Source: Halosolutus halophilus (GTDB lineage Archaea > Halobacteriota > Halobacteria > Halobacteriales > Natrialbaceae). Taken from it: a stretch of 64,000 nucleotides of DNA. The translations under genes were made by a program, and so were the position numbers. This document shows positions 18,649 through 28,090 of this stretch, piece by piece. The number at the start of each line of letters is the position of its first letter. Positions within the stretch are counted from its first letter, which is position 1. Location of the stretch: the NCBI RefSeq assembly GCF_022869805.1, contig NZ_CP094974.1:2976001-3040000 (forward strand), read 5' to 3'. The notes below the pieces were generated by a model. That model worked only from the letters and a program-made list of their open reading frames with translations. It was not told where the DNA came from and did not search any database.

Positions 18649-21600
18649 TTACGTCGCCCCGACGCCGGAAACTCCGTCGAAGGGGTCGCCGAACGGATCA
18701 TCATCCGGTCCCTCATCCGGAGATTCGTCCGGACCTCCGCCGGGAGGTTCGTCGGGCGGCCCGTCACCCGCACCCGGTCCGTCGGCCCCGTCGCTGGGAC
18801 CGGTCTCCCCATTAGACTCATCGTTCGGTCCGGGCGGTGCGTCTTCTCCCGGTTCGTCGGCCGGCCCTGTTTCTCCAGTCCCGGCGTCTGACGGCGCTAT
18901 CTCTCCTGCAGTTGCGCTCTCGGCCCTGAGCACGTCCTCGTAATCGTACCCGGTCATGTCGATCTCCCAGACGAGTCGTTCGCCGTCGGACGCGGGCGTC
19001 CACTCGACGGTGAACGTGTTCTCTCCGGGCTGGAGTTCCTCGATCGGTTCCTGGACCGTCGTCCCCTCGACGAACTCGCTGTCGACGATCAGGGGCGCGT
19101 CGTTCGGGTTCTCGTAGCCGAAGGTCACGTCGATCCCGTCGTCGGTCGGCGTCGTCTCCACGACGGCGATCGCGGGCAGTTCCGGCCGGACCTCGAGGAT
19201 GCACTGCTCGGCGTCCGGGTTCGGGTAATCGATCTCGTCGGGGGTCGCGTCCGGCGAGGCGAAGCCGGTGATCGCGGCACCGAAGTCGCCCGACGGAACC
19301 TCGACGGTCGCCCCGTCTTCCGTCTCGGCGACGGCGAACTCCTCGCCGGTCTCGTAGGTGAGCGTCCCGTCGAACGGGGCCGACACGTCCTCGCCGACGG
19401 TAATCGCGTACTCGCCGACCGAATTGCCGTCCGCGCCCGACTCGTAGAAGCCAGTTGTGACGATAATCTCGTCGCCCTCCTCGAACGTCCCGGTCACCTC
19501 GGCGTTCGAACAGTCGAGGTACTCGACGGCGAACTCCTCGGCGACGGTGTACTCGATCGTCTCGGTCGCGAGGGGGTCCGCCTCGGGATCGACGGCGGGC
19601 ACGACAGCGACCTCGAGCGTCGCGTCGTCTTCGAGCGGCGGGTCGAGATCGACCGTCTCGCTCTCGATCGTTTCGTCCGGATCGAACGGACCTGCTTCGC
19701 CGATCTGCTGGCCGTCCTCGTCGACGACGGTAAGCGCGTACTCGACCGAGGCGTTCGCCGCTTCGACCGTCAGGTTCGTGCCGTCGCCCTCCTGATCCGC
19801 GACCGATAGCGTCGCTTCGGATTCGACTTCCTCGACCGTGTACTCGATCGTCTCGTTTGCCAGTTCCTCGTCGGCTTCGTCGACGACTTCGACGTCGAGC
19901 GTCGCGTCGTCTTCGAGCGGTGGGTCGAGATCGACCGTCTCGTTCTCGATCGGCTCCCCGGGAACGAACGGGTCCGTTTCGCCGATGCGCTGGTCGTCTT
20001 CGTCGGTCACCGTGAGGGCGTACTCGACCGAGGCGTTCGCCGCTTCGACCGTCAGGTTCGTGCCGTCGCCCGTCTGATTCTCGACCGTCAGCGACGCCTC
20101 CGGCGCTTCGTCGTCTCCGTCGGCCTCGTCCGCGATCGCGTACTCGATCGTCTCGTTCGCCAGTTCCTCGTCGTCCGGCCCGACGAGCGCGACGTCGACG
20201 GTCGTGTTCTCCTCGATCGGCGGATCGAGATCGAGAGACTCGTTCTCGATCGTCTCGTTCGGCTCGAACGTCTCGCTCTCGACGGTCTCGCCGTCGTACT
20301 CCGCGGCGATCGCGTACTCGACGGACGCGTTCGCCTCCTCGATCGTTAGCGTCTCGCCGTCGCCCGTCTGGTCGGCGACCGACAGCGTCCCTTCGGGTTC
20401 GGCCGCTTCGGCTTCCTCCTCTTCGTCAGCGCCGTCCCCGACCTCGACGATCGCCGTGTCGAGGACGGGCGATCCGCCCGAAGTCACGTACGGCTGATCC
20501 TCCTCGCCGTCGGTTTCGGCGTAGTCGAACGTCCGGTCGTCGTCCGTATCGTGGTGGACGGCGGCGACCAGCGGCTGGTCGTCCGCGATCGGTTCGTCGA
20601 GTTGGATCTCGACGTCCTCTTGCGTGCCGGCCTCGAGGTGCTCCGAGACGCCGAGGACGGCGTCGGGTTCGAGACCGACGTCGGCGCCGGCGTAGACCGC
20701 CACGAAGCCGCCCTCCGAGAGATCGACCTCGTCGACGACGACGCGCTCGCCGTCGCTCTCGCCGTCCTCGAAGGCGATCGACGCCGCACCTTCGAGTTCG
20801 TCGATCTCCTCGAGTTCCTGTTCCGTCTCGGTCTGCGCGAACTGTCGGAGTTCGGTCTCGTCGTCGACCCCCTCGTCGACGGCGAAGGCGGCCGTGTCGG
20901 ACGCCGTCTCCTGGCTCAGGATCTGTAGCTGCGTGACGCTGATCCGCTGGAACTGGACCGCACGGGCCGTCTCCTGGCAGGCGCTGCGGGCCGCGATCTG
21001 GATCTGCTCGATCGTCGCCTCCTGGTGCTGGACGAGCACGCCGCCGGCGGTCCCCTCGGCGAGTTTCTGCACCTGGACCACGTCGACGATCTGTTTCTGG
21101 ATCACCGCCCCTTCGCCGGCACCGCGTGCCGCGGCCTGGATCTGCTCGACCTCGACGATCTGGCGCTGAACCGCCGACTCGATCGACCCCTTCGCGGCCC
21201 CGAGCGCGGCGAACTGGATCTGCGTGATCGAAACCTCCTGTTGCTGGACGAGGACACCTTGAGAGGCCCCGTCGGCCGCCACCTGGATCTGCTCGACCGT
21301 CGCCTCCTGGCTCTGGGTGATCGACCCCTTCGCCGCGCCGAAGGACGCCTCCTGGATCTGCGTGATGGAGATCCGCTGGACCTGCCGGACGGTGACCCGC
21401 TGAACCTGTTTCAGCGGCCCGCTCCCGGCGCCGCGTGCCGCCGCCTGGGTCTGCTCGACCGAGACTTCCTGTTTCTGGACGATCGCGCCGGCCGCCGCGC
21501 CCGCGGCCGCCTTCTGGACCTGTTTGATCGTCACCCGCTGGCGCTGTTCGACGTCGACGTCTTGCTCCTGTTCGAGTGCCGCCCTCGTACTCCCGTCGAG

Positions 21601-22488
21601 CGCACCCGCGGACGCGCCGGCAGCAGCGTTCTGGACGTGCTCCAGGGAGACCCGCTGCCGTTGCTCGACCGTAATCTTCTGGTACTGCTCGAGCACGCCG
21701 TAGGCCGCCCCCTGGGCCGCCTCCTGAATCTTCGGCTGTTCCCGAACGTCTTTGTCGCCGGCCTCGCTCGCGGCCCCGGCGGCGGCACCGCGGGTCGCCA
21801 CCTGAATCTGCTCGACGGTCACGCGCTGTTTCTGGGCGATCGCACCGTGTGTCGCCCCCCACGTCGCGCTCTGCATCTGGCTCGCTTCGACCGTCTGGTA
21901 CTGGGCCAGCGCGCCGTCGGTGGCCCCGCCGACCGCCGACTGGACCTGCTCGACCTCGACGCGCTGTTGCTGGATCAGCGTGCCGTGGACTGCCCCTTTC
22001 GTCGCCTCCTGAACCTGCTCGACGGAGGCCTCCTGGTGCCGGGCGACCGACTCGCGCGCCCCCTCGATCGCGGCGGCCTCCTGCTCCTGGGTCACCTCGA
22101 CGCCCTGGGACTGGACGAGGTCGATCCCCTCCTGGACGCCGGTTTCGACGGCGTCTTCCTGTGCTTGCGAGAGCGACGCGGTCGCACTCCCGCCGTCGCT
22201 CGCCGACGCCGTCGTCGGTTCCATCGAGACCAGTCGCGGGTTCGTCGCCCCGGTCGCCGCCTCGCGATCAAGCGCGGTGGCCGCCGTACCGTCATCGGAC
22301 CCACTGACTGCCGACCCGCGATCGAACTGTGGTTCGCCGTCGGCGGCCGAAACGACTCCGCCCGTGTCGGCTCCCACGTCACCGACGTTCCCGGTCCCAC
22401 CACCGAGGAGCGGCAGGGCAGCCATGCTCGTCGCCATTCCGACGGCGACGAGGACCACCACTGCCGCCGTCGCGGACGATCGTGTCAT
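18649..22488 (-). CDS. Giant secreted protein with glutamine-rich repeats, DUF7282-like domain and acidic repeats
   Basis: The product is 1,279 residues if started at the ATG 22488 (MTRSSATAAVVVLVAVGM), giving a clear Sec-type signal peptide. The upstream extension to 22569 lacks this logic. Four regions follow. Region 1 is about 15-16 repeats of roughly 22 residues on the plan QxQxVTVEQIQxAARGAAAG (DNA 20.89-22.12 kb). Region 2 is a DUF7282-like beta domain (about 20.42-20.79 kb, FVAVYAGADVGLEPDAVLGV). Region 3 is three acidic repeats of about 85 residues (19.54-20.39 kb). Region 4 is a beta-rich domain and a Pro/Gly/Asp tail. No C-terminal anchor is visible. It is probably an extracellular structural or adhesive protein; function unknown. 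Confidence 0.88.
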   Translation of the reverse strand: MTRSSATAAVVVLVAVGMATSMAALPLLGGGTGNVGDVGADTGGVVSAADGEPQFDRGSAVSGSDDGTAATALDREAATGATNPRLVSMEPTTASASDGGSATASLSQAQEDAVETGVQEGIDLVQSQGVEVTQEQEAAAIEGARESVARHQEASVEQVQEATKGAVHGTLIQQQRVEVEQVQSAVGGATDGALAQYQTVEASQMQSATWGATHGAIAQKQRVTVEQIQVATRGAAAGAASEAGDKDVREQPKIQEAAQGAAYGVLEQYQKITVEQRQRVSLEHVQNAAAGASAGALDGSTRAALEQEQDVDVEQRQRVTIKQVQKAAAGAAAGAIVQKQEVSVEQTQAAARGAGSGPLKQVQRVTVRQVQRISITQIQEASFGAAKGSITQSQEATVEQIQVAADGASQGVLVQQQEVSITQIQFAALGAAKGSIESAVQRQIVEVEQIQAAARGAGEGAVIQKQIVDVVQVQKLAEGTAGGVLVQHQEATIEQIQIAARSACQETARAVQFQRISVTQLQILSQETASDTAAFAVDEGVDDETELRQFAQTETEQELEEIDELEGAASIAFEDGESDGERVVVDEVDLSEGGFVAVYAGADVGLEPDAVLGVSEHLEAGTQEDVEIQLDEPIADDQPLVAAVHHDTDDDRTFDYAETDGEEDQPYVTSGGSPVLDTAIVEVGDGADEEEEAEAAEPEGTLSVADQTGDGETLTIEEANASVEYAIAAEYDGETVESETFEPNETIENESLDLDPPIEENTTVDVALVGPDDEELANETIEYAIADEADGDDEAPEASLTVENQTGDGTNLTVEAANASVEYALTVTDEDDQRIGETDPFVPGEPIENETVDLDPPLEDDATLDVEVVDEADEELANETIEYTVEEVESEATLSVADQEGDGTNLTVEAANASVEYALTVVDEDGQQIGEAGPFDPDETIESETVDLDPPLEDDATLEVAVVPAVDPEADPLATETIEYTVAEEFAVEYLDCSNAEVTGTFEEGDEIIVTTGFYESGADGNSVGEYAITVGEDVSAPFDGTLTYETGEEFAVAETEDGATVEVPSGDFGAAITGFASPDATPDEIDYPNPDAEQCILEVRPELPAIAVVETTPTDDGIDVTFGYENPNDAPLIVDSEFVEGTTVQEPIEELQPGENTFTVEWTPASDGERLVWEIDMTGYDYEDVLRAESATAGEIAPSDAGTGETGPADEPGEDAPPGPNDESNGETGPSDGADGPGAGDGPPDEPPGGGPDESPDEGPDDDPFGDPFDGVSGVGAT
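19540..20390 (-). repeat. Three tandem ~85-residue acidic repeats within the giant secreted protein
   Basis: Each unit runs from an L(S/T)V-(A/E)-(D/N)-Q-x-GDG motif through EAANASVEYALTV and a stretch like ESETVDLDPPLEDDATL to ANETIEYTV. The two 3'-proximal units are nearly identical at the DNA level (for example around 19,610-19,760 and 19,880-20,080), which points to recent duplication. Acidic, Asn-X-Thr/Ser-rich units of this kind suit glycosylated extracellular beta-domains. Confidence 0.85.
20890..22120 (-). repeat. Array of ~15-16 glutamine-rich 22-residue repeats
   Basis: Units follow Q-x-Q-x-V-x-V-x-Q-I-Q-x-A-(A/S)-x-G-A-x-x-G-(A/V/S)-(L/I), for instance YQTVEASQMQSATWGATHGA and QQEVSITQIQFAALGAAKGS. 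Each unit alternates a probable beta-strand (VTVEQIQ) with a small-residue glycine/alanine segment. Some units carry a second copy of the strand only (VEQRQRVTIKQVQ). The DNA copies have diverged, so the array is old and kept by selection. Confidence 0.88.
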
Positions 22489-22912
22489 ACACCCTTCCCC
22501 CGTTTCGAACCCGTCCCTTCGCCCCGGGCCGCAGTCCCGGTCCGCGATCGAAACGTCGATCCTGTCCACCGATCTCCCCCACGTCGTACTGCCGTGCTAC
22601 TCGAACCCATAGCTCCCTCACGAGGGATCGAACGAGCGCATAAGGTCGCCGTCCGTTTCGGTTGCATCGCGGACACAATCGGACGTTACTGGGCGAAACG
22701 AATTCTTCCAACCGAGAAAGTCCCGTCCGAAGAAGGGGAAGCCGCGTTGCGCGACGCTACCGGACAGTCGCCGGAACCGACAGGTAGCCCGCTGTTTCGA
22801 ACAGATCGCGCGACGTGTACGAACCAGTTCGAACGCGTGAGAGCGATGCCTGTGATCGAAACGGGTGTCGTAAACCGAAGTATTGATCCGGGTATACGAT
22901 CGATCCGGCGGT
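22489..22912. other. Divergent promoter region between the giant secreted protein gene and bioY
   Basis: About 420 bp carry no convincing gene; frames here are arginine- and serine-rich. Promoters for both flanking genes must lie here. No riboswitch or obvious biotin operator was recognised. Confidence 0.5.
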
Positions 22913-23488
22913 ATGGAAACGGAACAGTCCGACGTCGATCTCGTGGGAGGCGAAACCGTCAGAGCCGTCGCTCGAGCCGCGTTACTTGCGGCGTTGATGG
23001 GCGCGGCCGCGTTCGTCTCGATCCCGATTTCGGCAGTCCCGGGGACGTTACAGACCTTGATCGTGTTTCTGGCCGCGCTCTATCTCGGCCCGTACTGGGG
23101 CGGGGCCTCGATGGTCCTCTACCTGGCGGTGGGAGCGATGGGTGCACCCGTCTTCTCCGGGTTCAGCGCCGGCCTCGGCGTGCTCGTCGGGCCAACTGCG
23201 GGGTTCCTCTGGACGTTCCCGCTCGGCGCCGTTATCGCTGGGTTCGTCATCCACCGCGGCGGCGACCTCCGCGACCCCGCGTCCGTCCCCCTGCCCGTCG
23301 TCGTCGCGGGGCTGGCGATCGCGACCGCGGTGATCTACGTCGCCGGCTTCGGCTGGTACGCCTGGGTCACCGACACGGCACTCGCCGAGGCGTTCGCGGT
23401 CGTCGCGGCGCCGCTGATCCCCGGCGATCTGCTCAAGATGGCCGCGGCGATCGCCATCATCCGAACCGGCCGCATCGACATCGGATGA
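22913..23488 (+). CDS. bioY: Biotin transporter BioY (ECF S-component)
   Basis: The 191-residue protein has six transmembrane helices and BioY signatures: AAFVSIPISAVPGTLQTLIVFLAAL, YWGGASMVLYLAVGAMGAPVFSG and GPTAGFLWTFPLGAVIAGF. BioY binds biotin and is driven by an ECF module. The ATG at 22913 is preferred over an upstream start at 22883. The genes for the ATPase and the T-component follow directly on the same strand, giving a bioYMN-type operon. Confidence 0.94.
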   Translation: METEQSDVDLVGGETVRAVARAALLAALMGAAAFVSIPISAVPGTLQTLIVFLAALYLGPYWGGASMVLYLAVGAMGAPVFSGFSAGLGVLVGPTAGFLWTFPLGAVIAGFVIHRGGDLRDPASVPLPVVVAGLAIATAVIYVAGFGWYAWVTDTALAEAFAVVAAPLIPGDLLKMAAAIAIIRTGRIDIG

Positions 23489-23513
23489 TCGTCCGGCCAC
23501 GCACCGAAGACGG

Positions 23514-24233
23514 ATGATCGAGTTTGACGCCGTCTCGTTCGGGTTCGAGGACGTGCCGGTCCTCGAGGACGTCTCCCTGACGATCGACGACGGCGAGTTC
23601 GTCGTGCTCGCGGGCGCGAACGGGAGCGGGAAGACCACCCTGTGCCGACACTGTAACGGCCTCCTCGAACCCGATTCGGGAACGGTCCGCGTCGACGGCA
23701 CGCCCGTCCAGGACGACCTGGTGGGCGCTCGCTCGACCGTCGGGATGGTCTTCCAGCACCCGCGGGACCAGTTCGTGGCGGCGACCGTCGGCTCCGACGT
23801 CGCCTTCGGCCCCGAGAACCTCGGCCTCCCGCGTGCAGAGATCGATAGACGGGTCGAAACCGCTCTCGACGCGGTCAATATGGGTGGCCGCGAGACCGAT
23901 CGGATCGACGCCCTCTCGGGCGGCGAGCAGTCCCGCGTGGCCATCGCGGGCGCGCTCGCGATGGACCCGTCCCACCTCGTCCTCGACGAACCGTTCACCG
24001 GGCTCGACGACCCCGCACGCCGATCCGTCCTCGATCGGCTCGCGTCGCTCTCGAACGACGGGACGGGGGTCGTCCTCGCGACCCACGACCTCCGCGACGT
24101 GGTCTCGCTGGCCGATCGCGTGATCGCCATGCGGGACGGCCGCGTCGTCGTGGACGGGACGCCCCCCGGAGCGCTCGACGAACTCGCCGACCTCCCGGTG
24201 CGGGTGCCACGCTCCCGGCGACACCACGAGTAG
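23514..24233 (+). CDS. ecfA: Energy-coupling factor ATPase of the biotin transporter
   Basis: The 239-residue ABC ATPase has Walker A GANGSGKTT at residues 34-42, Q-loop VFQHPRDQF, signature LSGGEQSRV, Walker B LVLDEPF and the switch ATHD. The FQHPRDQF form is typical of ECF-type (CbiO/BioM) ATPases. It lies between bioY and the T-component, 25 bp after the former and 2 bp before the latter, so it powers biotin uptake. Confidence 0.94.
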   Translation: MIEFDAVSFGFEDVPVLEDVSLTIDDGEFVVLAGANGSGKTTLCRHCNGLLEPDSGTVRVDGTPVQDDLVGARSTVGMVFQHPRDQFVAATVGSDVAFGPENLGLPRAEIDRRVETALDAVNMGGRETDRIDALSGGEQSRVAIAGALAMDPSHLVLDEPFTGLDDPARRSVLDRLASLSNDGTGVVLATHDLRDVVSLADRVIAMRDGRVVVDGTPPGALDELADLPVRVPRSRRHHE

Positions 24234-24235
24234 CG

Positions 24236-24940
24236 ATGCTTACGTACGACCCCGACGAAACGATCGCCCACCGGCTCGATCCCCGCTCCAAGCTCGCGGT
24301 TCAGATGGGATTCGCCGCGACGGCGCTGGCCCACACGAGTCCGCGCGCCCTTCTCGTTCTCTCCGTCGTGGCCGCGCTCCTCCTCGCGGCCGCGCGGGTC
24401 CCGCTGTGGCGGACGCTCGTCGCCTACCGCTTCGCGCTGGTGATTCTCGCGCTCGCCCCCATCGTCGCGGCGATGTCCCTCGGCGCGCCCTGGGTCGACG
24501 TCGACGCCGGGTTCGCGTCCGCTCGCGCGAGCTATCGCGTCCTGCTCGTCCTGCTCGTCAGCGCCGCCTACGTCCGATCGACGCCGGTTCGACACTCTCG
24601 CGCCGCGATCCAGCGCACGATCCCCGGCAAACCGGGTCAGCTACTCGGGATCGGCGTCGCGCTCGTCTTCCGATTCCTCCCGGTGCTCCGGGCCGACCTC
24701 CGGACGATTCAGGACGCCATGGCCGCCCGCCTCGGCACCGAACGGAGCGCCGTCGAGCGCGCCAGCACGATCGGCGTCCTCGGCCTCGAACGCGCGTTCG
24801 ACCGCGCCGATCGACTCTCCCTGGCGCTCCAGGCGCGCTGTTTCGCGTGGAACCCGACGCTCCCGGCGCTGTCGTTCGGCCGCCTCGATTACCCCGCGAT
24901 CGCGATCGGCGTCGTCCTCGCGCTCTCGGCGTTCCTGTAG
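24236..24940 (+). CDS. ecfT: Energy-coupling factor transmembrane protein (T-component)
   Basis: This 234-residue EcfT/BioN/CbiQ family protein starts LTYDPDETIAHRLDPRSKL, the conserved cytosolic lead-in, and has about five membrane helices. Near the end of the coupling region are two short Ala-Arg-Gly-like motifs, AAIQRTIPG and AMAARLGTERS, corresponding to the EcfT coupling helices. It is the last gene of the bioY-ecfA-ecfT operon. Confidence 0.93.
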   Translation: MLTYDPDETIAHRLDPRSKLAVQMGFAATALAHTSPRALLVLSVVAALLLAAARVPLWRTLVAYRFALVILALAPIVAAMSLGAPWVDVDAGFASARASYRVLLVLLVSAAYVRSTPVRHSRAAIQRTIPGKPGQLLGIGVALVFRFLPVLRADLRTIQDAMAARLGTERSAVERASTIGVLGLERAFDRADRLSLALQARCFAWNPTLPALSFGRLDYPAIAIGVVLALSAFL

Positions 24941-25090
24941 CGGTTCGACGGCGTTCGCCCGATCCCGATCGCATCGATCGTGGGTGCGATCGAGACGTCG
25001 CAATCGCCGTCGCCGTGCGAACGCGGCTCTCTCGGTGCTACGAAGCGGAAGTCGCTACGTTGAACTGTGAGCCGGCAGATGTGAGACGCG

Positions 25091-25699
25091 ATGACCGACG
25101 AGCTAGACTCCTTGCTCGAATGGTTCGAGTTGAAGGACGAACTCCGCACGGGGTGGGTTCTGCGGAATATCGAGTCGCCGGAGTCAGTTGCGGCACACTC
25201 CTGGGGAACGACGTCGCTCTGTCTGCTTTACGCCGAACGAGCTCACGTCGATCGCCAGAAGGCGGTTACGATGTCGCTCGTTCACGATCTCGGCGAGGCA
25301 CGGACGGGAGACGTCCCAACCCGTGCGGAAGACGGGAAACAGAACATCACCGCATCGGAGAAGGAAGCCGCCGAACGGAGCGCAGTCACCGCCCTCCTCG
25401 AGCCCTTCGACGACGGCGAGCTACTGGCGCTGTGGGAGGAATACGAGGCCCGTAACACCCCGACTTCGAAGTTCGTCAAGGACATGGATCTGATCGACAA
25501 CTGTCTGCAAGCGCTCAAGTACGAGCGCCAGAACCGGTACGATGACACTGAAGCGAACGACCAGTTCTCCGAATTCGACAATCTGGACGAGTTCTTTGCC
25601 ACTGCGGCCCCGCGCTTCCAGACGGCGGTAGGTGAGGACCTGTTCGAACGGATCAAATCGGAGTACGAACGGGAGATCGGACGCTCTTGTCAGCTTTGA
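25091..25699 (+). CDS. HD-domain phosphohydrolase (HDDC2/YfbR-like 5'-nucleotidase family)
   Basis: The 202-residue protein has the metal-binding HD pattern of the HDDC2 family: SVAAHSWGT (His36), SLVHDLGEARTGDV (His65-Asp66) and a later Asp in FVKDMDLIDNCLQALKYE. Family members hydrolyse deoxynucleoside monophosphates. The start is the ATG at 25091. It is the last clearly core-like gene before the decayed accessory region. Confidence 0.9.
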   Translation: MTDELDSLLEWFELKDELRTGWVLRNIESPESVAAHSWGTTSLCLLYAERAHVDRQKAVTMSLVHDLGEARTGDVPTRAEDGKQNITASEKEAAERSAVTALLEPFDDGELLALWEEYEARNTPTSKFVKDMDLIDNCLQALKYERQNRYDDTEANDQFSEFDNLDEFFATAAPRFQTAVGEDLFERIKSEYEREIGRSCQL

Positions 25700-25812
25700 C
25701 CGGTTTTCCTCACCGCTCTCCACGGATCACTCCGTTGGCGATCGCGAACGCGGTGCCGAGGACCAGCAGGCGGATCACAACGAACGCGAGCCAGGTGGGC
25801 GCTTGTGGATCA

Positions 25813-26546
25813 TCATCGACCACTCCGGGGGAGGTCCCTCACGTCACCGTAGCAGCCAATCGTGACCGTAATCGTCCGGGCGCGGCCGCGCGTGACACCG
25901 ATCTCGTGGGCCACATCGCCGAGCGTTTCGTTCTCTTCGACAGCAGCCTCGACGTCGGCGGCGGTTACTCCATCGGGGAGCGTGATCTCACTCTCGTCGT
26001 GGTCGGATTCGTCGACACTGTCAACGGGGACGTCTTCGGCGTCGATCGCGTCCTGGACGTCGTCGCCGGTGCCCGCCGGCGCGTCGTCCGTGGCCTCCTC
26101 CTCGAGGGCGTTCGTTTCGGGTGCCTCTGACTCGGATTCGGTGGTGGATGGATCATCCTCGGTGGAGGTGCCACTCCCGTTTTCGTCGACGGGCTCGAAG
26201 CGTTCGAGATCTCCTCGCTTCTGCCCGCCAGGGTAACGCCGGAGTTCGAGTTCGACCTGCTCGTCCCCATCGACAGCAGCGACCGAGAAGGTCGAGCCGT
26301 AACCGCCCTCGACGACGACTTCTCGCGTTGCCCAGCTTTCGTCGGTCGGGACGACCCACTCGACGCGATCGACGCGCTGGACGTCCCCTTATTCTGGAGT
26401 CCGATCAGCTGATTCGCGAGTTCGTCTGGGATCGCATCGGACCGCCAGCGCTCGTCAGGCGCGGGGAGTTCTTGGAGCAGTTGGGCGTTCCGCCGGATGA
26501 ACCGGAGCTGATCCTGCGGAACTTGGGAGGGAGTTCTGTGGCTCAC
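25813..26546 (-). pseudogene. Frameshifted plasmid/virus-type gene with C-terminal HTH-like segment
   Basis: The gene starts at GTG 26546, overlapping the stop of the gene upstream (GTGA), with SD-like GAGGTG. It reads QDQLRFIRRNAQLLQELPAP... and then loses frame at the G-run 26385-26388. In the next frame a clean acidic protein continues (VEWVVPTDESWATREVVVEG, then an E/D/T-rich linker). It ends with a helix-turn-helix-like segment (VTAADVEAAVEENETLGDVA) at the TGA 25813. One missing base in GGGG explains the break. Family unknown. Confidence 0.7.
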
Positions 26547-27537
26547 GCTGTCTCACCTCGTGAGTGCTGTCGCGTCTCAGCACGCTTCCTGACTCGCTGC
26601 CGTTTCCATTCCAGTTCGTCGACGATCTCGGCCGGGGCGCCGCGACGTTGGGCCTCAACGATCGAGTCGGTCAGTGCACGTGCCCGATCGGTCGCGTCGT
26701 ACCCTCCGTCGGTCGCGACTGCGCGTTCGAGATCGACGTCGTGCATTTCCTTGCGCGCGTGGCGCTCCATCTCGTCGGAGACGTCGACGAGGTCCTTGTT
26801 CTCGAACGACCAGGCGCAGTCCTCGCACGTCGCACGGTGGATCGGCTGCCCGCCGTCCGTGGTCGCGACCGGCGCCGAGTCATCGTGATCGTCGTCTGGC
26901 CAGTCGTCGAAGGCAGCCTCGGGTCCGACCAGGACGGTCATCGCGCTCTCGGTCTGTGCGCGGATTCCACGGAGGTAGCGTTCACCTGCCTTCCGGGTGG
27001 GCTCGGCGAGGTCCTCGTCGTCCTGGACGTCCTCGAGGAGCGACCTGGTCAACTGGTCGATCTCCTCGAGGCGACTCTTGATCGAGGAGTGATTCTCGAT
27101 CGAGGCACGGTCCTGAACGCGTCCGCCATCAGTCACCAGGTCGACGTCGTCGTTCTCCCAGCGGATCGTCGTGTTCGACGTGAGTGCGAGCAACTCGAGT
27201 GCGCCGTCGGTCGCGACGACGTGCTCGGGTCCGCGATCGCGTGCTGCTGCGGCCGCCGATTCTTTCGCGTTGAACGGTCCGTCGACGACCGCCGATCGTG
27301 TCTCGTCGACTACGTAGTACTCGTCTTCCTGGTCAGTACCACCGTCTGTGCGGACTGGCCGACAGTCGTGGTTCGCGAGATCGGTGATCGTGTCGAACGG
27401 TCGCTTACAGAGGTTCGATCGCCGCCCTCGCTGTGGGTCAACTCTAACGTAGCTGTTCTGGGGGCCTCCGGTGGTACGTCGCCCTCGAGATCGGTCCGGA
27501 GGTCGATGTCGATTCGTTGGCGGTCAGTCGCCGACAT
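26543..27537 (-). pseudogene. Frameshifted plasmid/virus-type zinc-finger gene
   Basis: The N-terminal piece starts at ATG 27537 (MSATDRQRIDIDLRTDLEGD) and stays open to about 27310. The rest lies in another frame (about 27410 down to 26543) and is good protein: CKRPFDTITDLANHDC, then YYVVDETRSAVVDG, and near the C-terminus a second zinc-binding pattern (CEDCAWSF ... MERHARKEMH). The two pieces are joined by a shift equivalent to one missing base near 27,400-27,420. A TATA-like box (27565-27573) supports the 27537 start. This is probably a provirus or plasmid remnant. Confidence 0.65.
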
Positions 27538-27564
27538 AACAGTCGCTTGTTGGACTGGAAATTG

Positions 27565-27573
27565 CTTAAAAAC
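27565..27573 (-). promoter_or_regulatory. Probable TATA box for the 25.8-27.5 kb operon
   Basis: On the minus strand TTTTTAAGC lies about 30 bp upstream of the ATG at 27537. The next 220 bp (to 27797) are AT-rich and hold no convincing gene. Confidence 0.45.
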
Positions 27574-27797
27574 CCCTTGGATTTCCGAATCCTCATGTCG
27601 AAAGTTATGATGATATGATACAAATGACTAGTAGAGGAGGTCTCGAATCTCTTTATAATAAACTGGAGTTAGCTAAGAATACGCACGTATAATAACCAGA
27701 TACATAGGATCGATCTACCAAATTTTAAATGGTGTGGGTTCCCAGATTTCAGATGGTGGGCTACTTTCTCACACGCCCCACCCCCCTTCCAACGTCT

Positions 27798-27950
27798 ATG
27801 AACGGTGATCAGTCGACGGTCGGGCAGTGCCCAGAGTGCGGCAGTTCGATCTCGAGCGGATGGAAGTTGATTGAGTACGAACGCGATGACGGACCACTCG
27901 GAATTTTCGCTGAATGCCCGTCGTGTAACGAAGTCGTCGCTCCAGAGTAA
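27798..27950 (+). CDS. Small zinc-ribbon protein (DUF7837-like)
   Basis: A 50-residue protein has two CxxC knuckles, QCPECGSS and ECPSCNEV, separated by about 25 residues, ending VVAPE. This matches small haloarchaeal putative zinc-binding proteins (DUF7837-like). I use the ATG at 27798; the longer frame from 27729 has a hydrophobic lead that does not fit. Binding partner unknown. Confidence 0.7.
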   Translation: MNGDQSTVGQCPECGSSISSGWKLIEYERDDGPLGIFAECPSCNEVVAPE

Positions 27951-28090
27951 CACCGGAGATCCAACTGTCCTGATCGGTAGTTCTGTTGAAATCCACGATA
28001 GGTATCAGGTACGGAACCCCCGCTGCTCAGTGCAGGTGAAGTAGGTAACAGAGCGATGACCTATTTATCCGGGAAACAGGAGAAAGTACA

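Noticed and set aside
21025-23517. 830-residue plus-strand frame opposite the giant secreted protein
   Set aside because: It is the reverse of the Q-repeat array and runs into bioY; no start or domain logic.
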